Shown: in pieces, positions 61,139 to 64,000 of the stretch
How positions within the stretch are numbered: the first letter of the stretch is position 1
How the letters are laid out: every line of letters starts with the position of its first letter
Origin: Pocillopora verrucosa
Lineage: Eukaryota; Cnidaria; Anthozoa; Scleractinia; Pocilloporidae
Reading direction: 5' to 3'
Length of the DNA stretch: 64,000 nucleotides
Assembly (NCBI RefSeq): GCF_036669915.1
Contig: NC_089313.1
Location: forward strand, 13,695,440-13,759,439
Made by a program: the position numbers and the translations under genes
The notes under the pieces: model-generated
What the model was told of the DNA's origin: nothing
What the model saw: only the letters and a program-made list of their open reading frames with translations
The model's database searches: none

Positions 61139-63761
61139 ATGGGTAAAAGGTATCACTGTGAATATTGTAACCGATCCTTCGCTGATACTCTGCATACGAG
61201 AAAAAATCATATCAATGGCGTGCAACACAAGCGAAATCGTAAGCTACACTATGATTCATTCAAAGGTAGGAAAAAGCGATATGTCACTTGTTTACTTCCA
61301 ATCCATGTAGACTGTTTTTTGCTCATCATGAATTTTGTCCACTTACATGTAGATCCTGCAGTTCTCTTGGCTGAGGAAACAAGTAAACCACCCTGTCGGA
61401 AATTTTTTGCTACTGGTGAGCTAGTTATAATTATGTCTGTGGAATTAAGGTCACAATGAAAGGGAAGGATTTGATCAGTTCTTGCTTCGTTTGAAGCAAG
61501 AACCAAACAAGAGGGGTGGACTCCGGTGAACAAGAGGAATAGGATATCTGGACCATTGTTAAGGTTTAACCCTTAAACTCCCTAGATCTGATTGTTAATT
61601 CTCCCCTCTAGCTGCTACACATTTCTTGTAAATTATTTACAAGAATTAGGTGTTACATCAAGATGACAACTTCTACCTAATAAGTTTGAGTATCCTCATT
61701 ACCTGTTTGCTGGTTAATGTAATGATATTATTGGGAGAAGTTGCATATTGATCACTGGTGGGAGTTAAAGGGTTAAGATAAGACATGATGCAGAAGTGTA
61801 TATAAAACAGCAAAGTTGAATGAAATGCAGTGCAGCTCAAAGATAAGGGGACCAAAATATACCTGTCAGACTCATATAATATATAGATTTAGCCAAGCCT
61901 AAAAGTGGAGCTCGCATTTTTTTTTCCCACACATCTCCAGGGCACAACACTTTGCCCTGACCAGGACTAGAACCTGGGTCGTCCAACTCGAAGCCCAGTG
62001 CACTGAACACTGGACTACTGAACAAAGCCATGGTGTTGGCGTGCCCATGGTACAGTTGACCACACATGTTAAAAGTAGCACCTTGTGCAGTCATATGGTT
62101 GTACGTACATCCAAATTTTTTTGGCTTGATGGGTTACTACTACTTTGTATAATTATGGGGCTACGCTCTGCGAGCTCCACTATAATGAGTCTAACATTAG
62201 ATGCTGATATTTTCAGCATCATCCCTTTGTCATTTGCTCTGATGAAGGGCCAATATTCAAAATGTCAGCTTTAAAATCTTTAGGGTGGCCAATTTACATT
62301 ATCAACAAAGTTAATATTACTAAATGATCCTAATATACTCTCCTACCAATGCAGCACAACAGTTTCTTTAGAAACTTACCCCTCTTTATAACATGTGTCT
62401 TCCTAATTTGAATGTAGGAGGAAGCTGATTTTTTTCTTTATTGTGGAATGGTCATTGTTCATTTGCTTTAAGAACTGGTGGTTGAATTGCACAGAGTGTC
62501 TGTACATGTAACAAGAGTAGTCCATGTTACTAAAAACTTCATAATGATTATTTATTACTGAACTTTACAACATAATGTAATTAATTTACTTCTGTAGGAA
62601 CATGTGGATTTGGTGCTAATTGCTGGTATTCTCATACAAGTCCACAGATGTTGTTAGCAACTCAAGAAGCAAGTAAGGATAAAGTTATTCATACATTTTA
62701 TACCTAGATAAGGTAGACAGGTTTTAAACAAGCAGGCACAAAAATGTATATTATCATTTGATGTAATTTTCATTCTGTTTAATTTGGGTTCAAATAATAG
62801 ACTGTTTGTGTTTAACCCTTTTATGTGAATAAAATCTAATTTCTCCTTGCAATATCTCTTCTGAATCATACATGAAGGTCTCAAGAATGAAGGAAATGAT
62901 CACCGACTAAAGAAGCTCTTGATTGATAACCAAATTCTCCTAGTTGGCACCTTAAGAAATGTATGATGAACAGTATGGAGAATATGCATACTGATATTAT
63001 GGTGTAAAGGGTTAAAACTTCTTAATCATGCTTTGTTACAAATGTAACAAATGTAACAATGTATCTGGAGGTTTCACCCCATTGCAAGTTTGCCCCTTTC
63101 CATCTTTGCAAGTTCATTCCTGAAGTATGTGAAGCTGCTCCCACCTTTTTCAGTCGGCCCTCAAATGTTTTACTGTGTTTTCAATAGCAGAACAGTTCCT
63201 TTTCTGTTGGTATCTCAATGGGAGACTGTTTAAATTCAAATATGGATGGAATTGTGCTTTTTGTGGTTTGTTGCCAAGAATTTATTCTCATGGTGGTGAC
63301 ATTTAGGGATCATTTGGGATTTAGTTGTTTGGTAGGTTGACATTGCATGTGCTCAACAGGCAAGTCTCTCTGAGGGATGGGCTTCCTTTTTAGGACCTTT
63401 GATGATAGACTTTTGACTTTTCCACTTTCGCCTTACATATAGTTACCTAAGAATTTGTGTATTTTAGTAGTTTTTTTTTAAAGTTGCATTTACTAGGCAG
63501 AATATTTGTTTATTAGGCTTAGGTAGAAAAACACCAGACCAGTCACAGGCAGGTCAACCTCAGGCAACACTTAAAGAGTGGCTGGAGAAGTACGACAAAA
63601 AGCGAAAAAAGGTTGAATGTAAAGATGCACCAGGGAAATCTGCTTCACAGTCAAGTTACACCTTACCACCAGGTCTTCCTCCTCTACAGCAACTGCCTCC
63701 TTCATTGTTACCACCACCTCCTGGAGGGTACCCTGAACTCCCAAGAGAAGAGTGGGGTTAA
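61139..63761 (+). CDS. ZMAT5: ZMAT5, U11/U12 snRNP 20-kDa protein (minor spliceosome)
   Basis: Exons 61139-61265, 61353-61415, 62598-62672 and 63517-63761 join in phase 1 throughout and give 169 residues, close to the 170 of the human protein. The start MGKRYHCEYCNRSF opens a U1C/matrin-type zinc finger with Cys7, Cys10, His24 and His30. A CCCH finger follows, with Cys57, Cys66, Cys72 and His76 (spacing 8-5-3), split between exons 2 and 3. A basic stretch (EKYDKKRKKVE) and a proline-rich tail ending PPPPGGYPELPREEWG match the ending known in vertebrates. Known role: a component of the U11/U12 di-snRNP, which recognises U12-type introns in the nucleus. Two acceptors 6 nt apart at exon 4 (63517 or 63523) are both in frame. 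It is unrelated to the tandem family next door. Confidence 0.96.
61905..62045 (-). mobile_element. SINE relic in ZMAT5 intron 2
   Basis: On the minus strand an A-box-like segment (TGTTCAGTGCACTGG) is followed by a B-box-like GGTTCTAGTCC (61964-61974) and CAGGGCAAAGTGTTGTG. This is a more diverged relative of the SINEs at 35575 and 52970. Confidence 0.6.
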
Positions 63762-64000
63762 TTGTTGCTTGACATATGGGATTTTTCATGCTTGGGTACC
63801 TCAATCAAACCCCTGCTGTCATCTTTTGATCACCCCCATCATCATTCAAGAGGTCTATGATATTTAAAGGTTGAGTACATTTACACAGAGGACTACTTGC
63901 ATCCATAACCATTGTCATTATCCATCAGTGACCCACTCAGCTGCGCCTTGTGTGCCACTTTTTTGTTCTTTCCACATTTTGATGTCATCTGTGATCTATT
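63762..64000 (+). other. Presumed ZMAT5 3' untranslated region or downstream sequence
   Basis: No further coding frame is supported. No AATAAA signal is visible before the window ends, so the polyadenylation site may lie beyond it or use a variant signal. Confidence 0.4.

Overview
This is nuclear DNA from an animal, most likely an anthozoan cnidarian such as a stony coral. It is AT-rich, its genes are split by GT-AG introns, and it is full of Penelope-like elements, tRNA-derived SINEs, small foldback elements and a CACTG-ended DNA transposon. The species call is inference from general character; no search was run.

The window is dominated by one minus-strand tandem gene family with five members: A (817-4347), B (10119-13857), C (19572-25995), D (33004-36948) and E (50370-55452). 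I assembled each from the same four coding exons: 51 nt encoding a short hydrophobic leader, 122 nt encoding an acidic linker, about 920-930 nt, and a final exon of about 550-570 nt. Splice phases agree at every junction. A, C, D and E read through as proteins of 546-556 residues. B is a pseudogene with a deleted splice acceptor, a stop codon and a frameshift. Exon 3 carries an invariant motif, [17 protein letters not shown], followed about 35 residues later by FDTNVY. This resembles the G-S...D-x-D...D metal-binding signature of nucleotidyltransferase-fold enzymes, but with an unusually short loop. If the leader is real, this is a secreted nucleotidyltransferase-like family. I do not recognise it as a named family, and it is the most interesting content here.

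The family grew by block duplication. The stretch 8.4-28.3 kb (genes B and C) matches 30.7-58.1 kb (genes D and E), so B pairs with D and C with E. The second block also carries a local tandem duplication joined near 44404, a 4.08-kb transposon at 38745-42823, and a composite insertion at 45681-46957. Gene E is a mosaic: its 5' part of exon 3 and its intron 2 are D-like, the rest C-like. A further segment (6.3-7.8 kb) recurs inverted at 28.6-30.4 kb.

The right end (61139-63761, plus strand) holds a complete four-exon ZMAT5 gene, the U11/U12 snRNP 20-kDa protein of the minor spliceosome. The gaps between genes hold repeats, transposon relics and sequence in which I see no gene. No RNA gene or CRISPR array was found.
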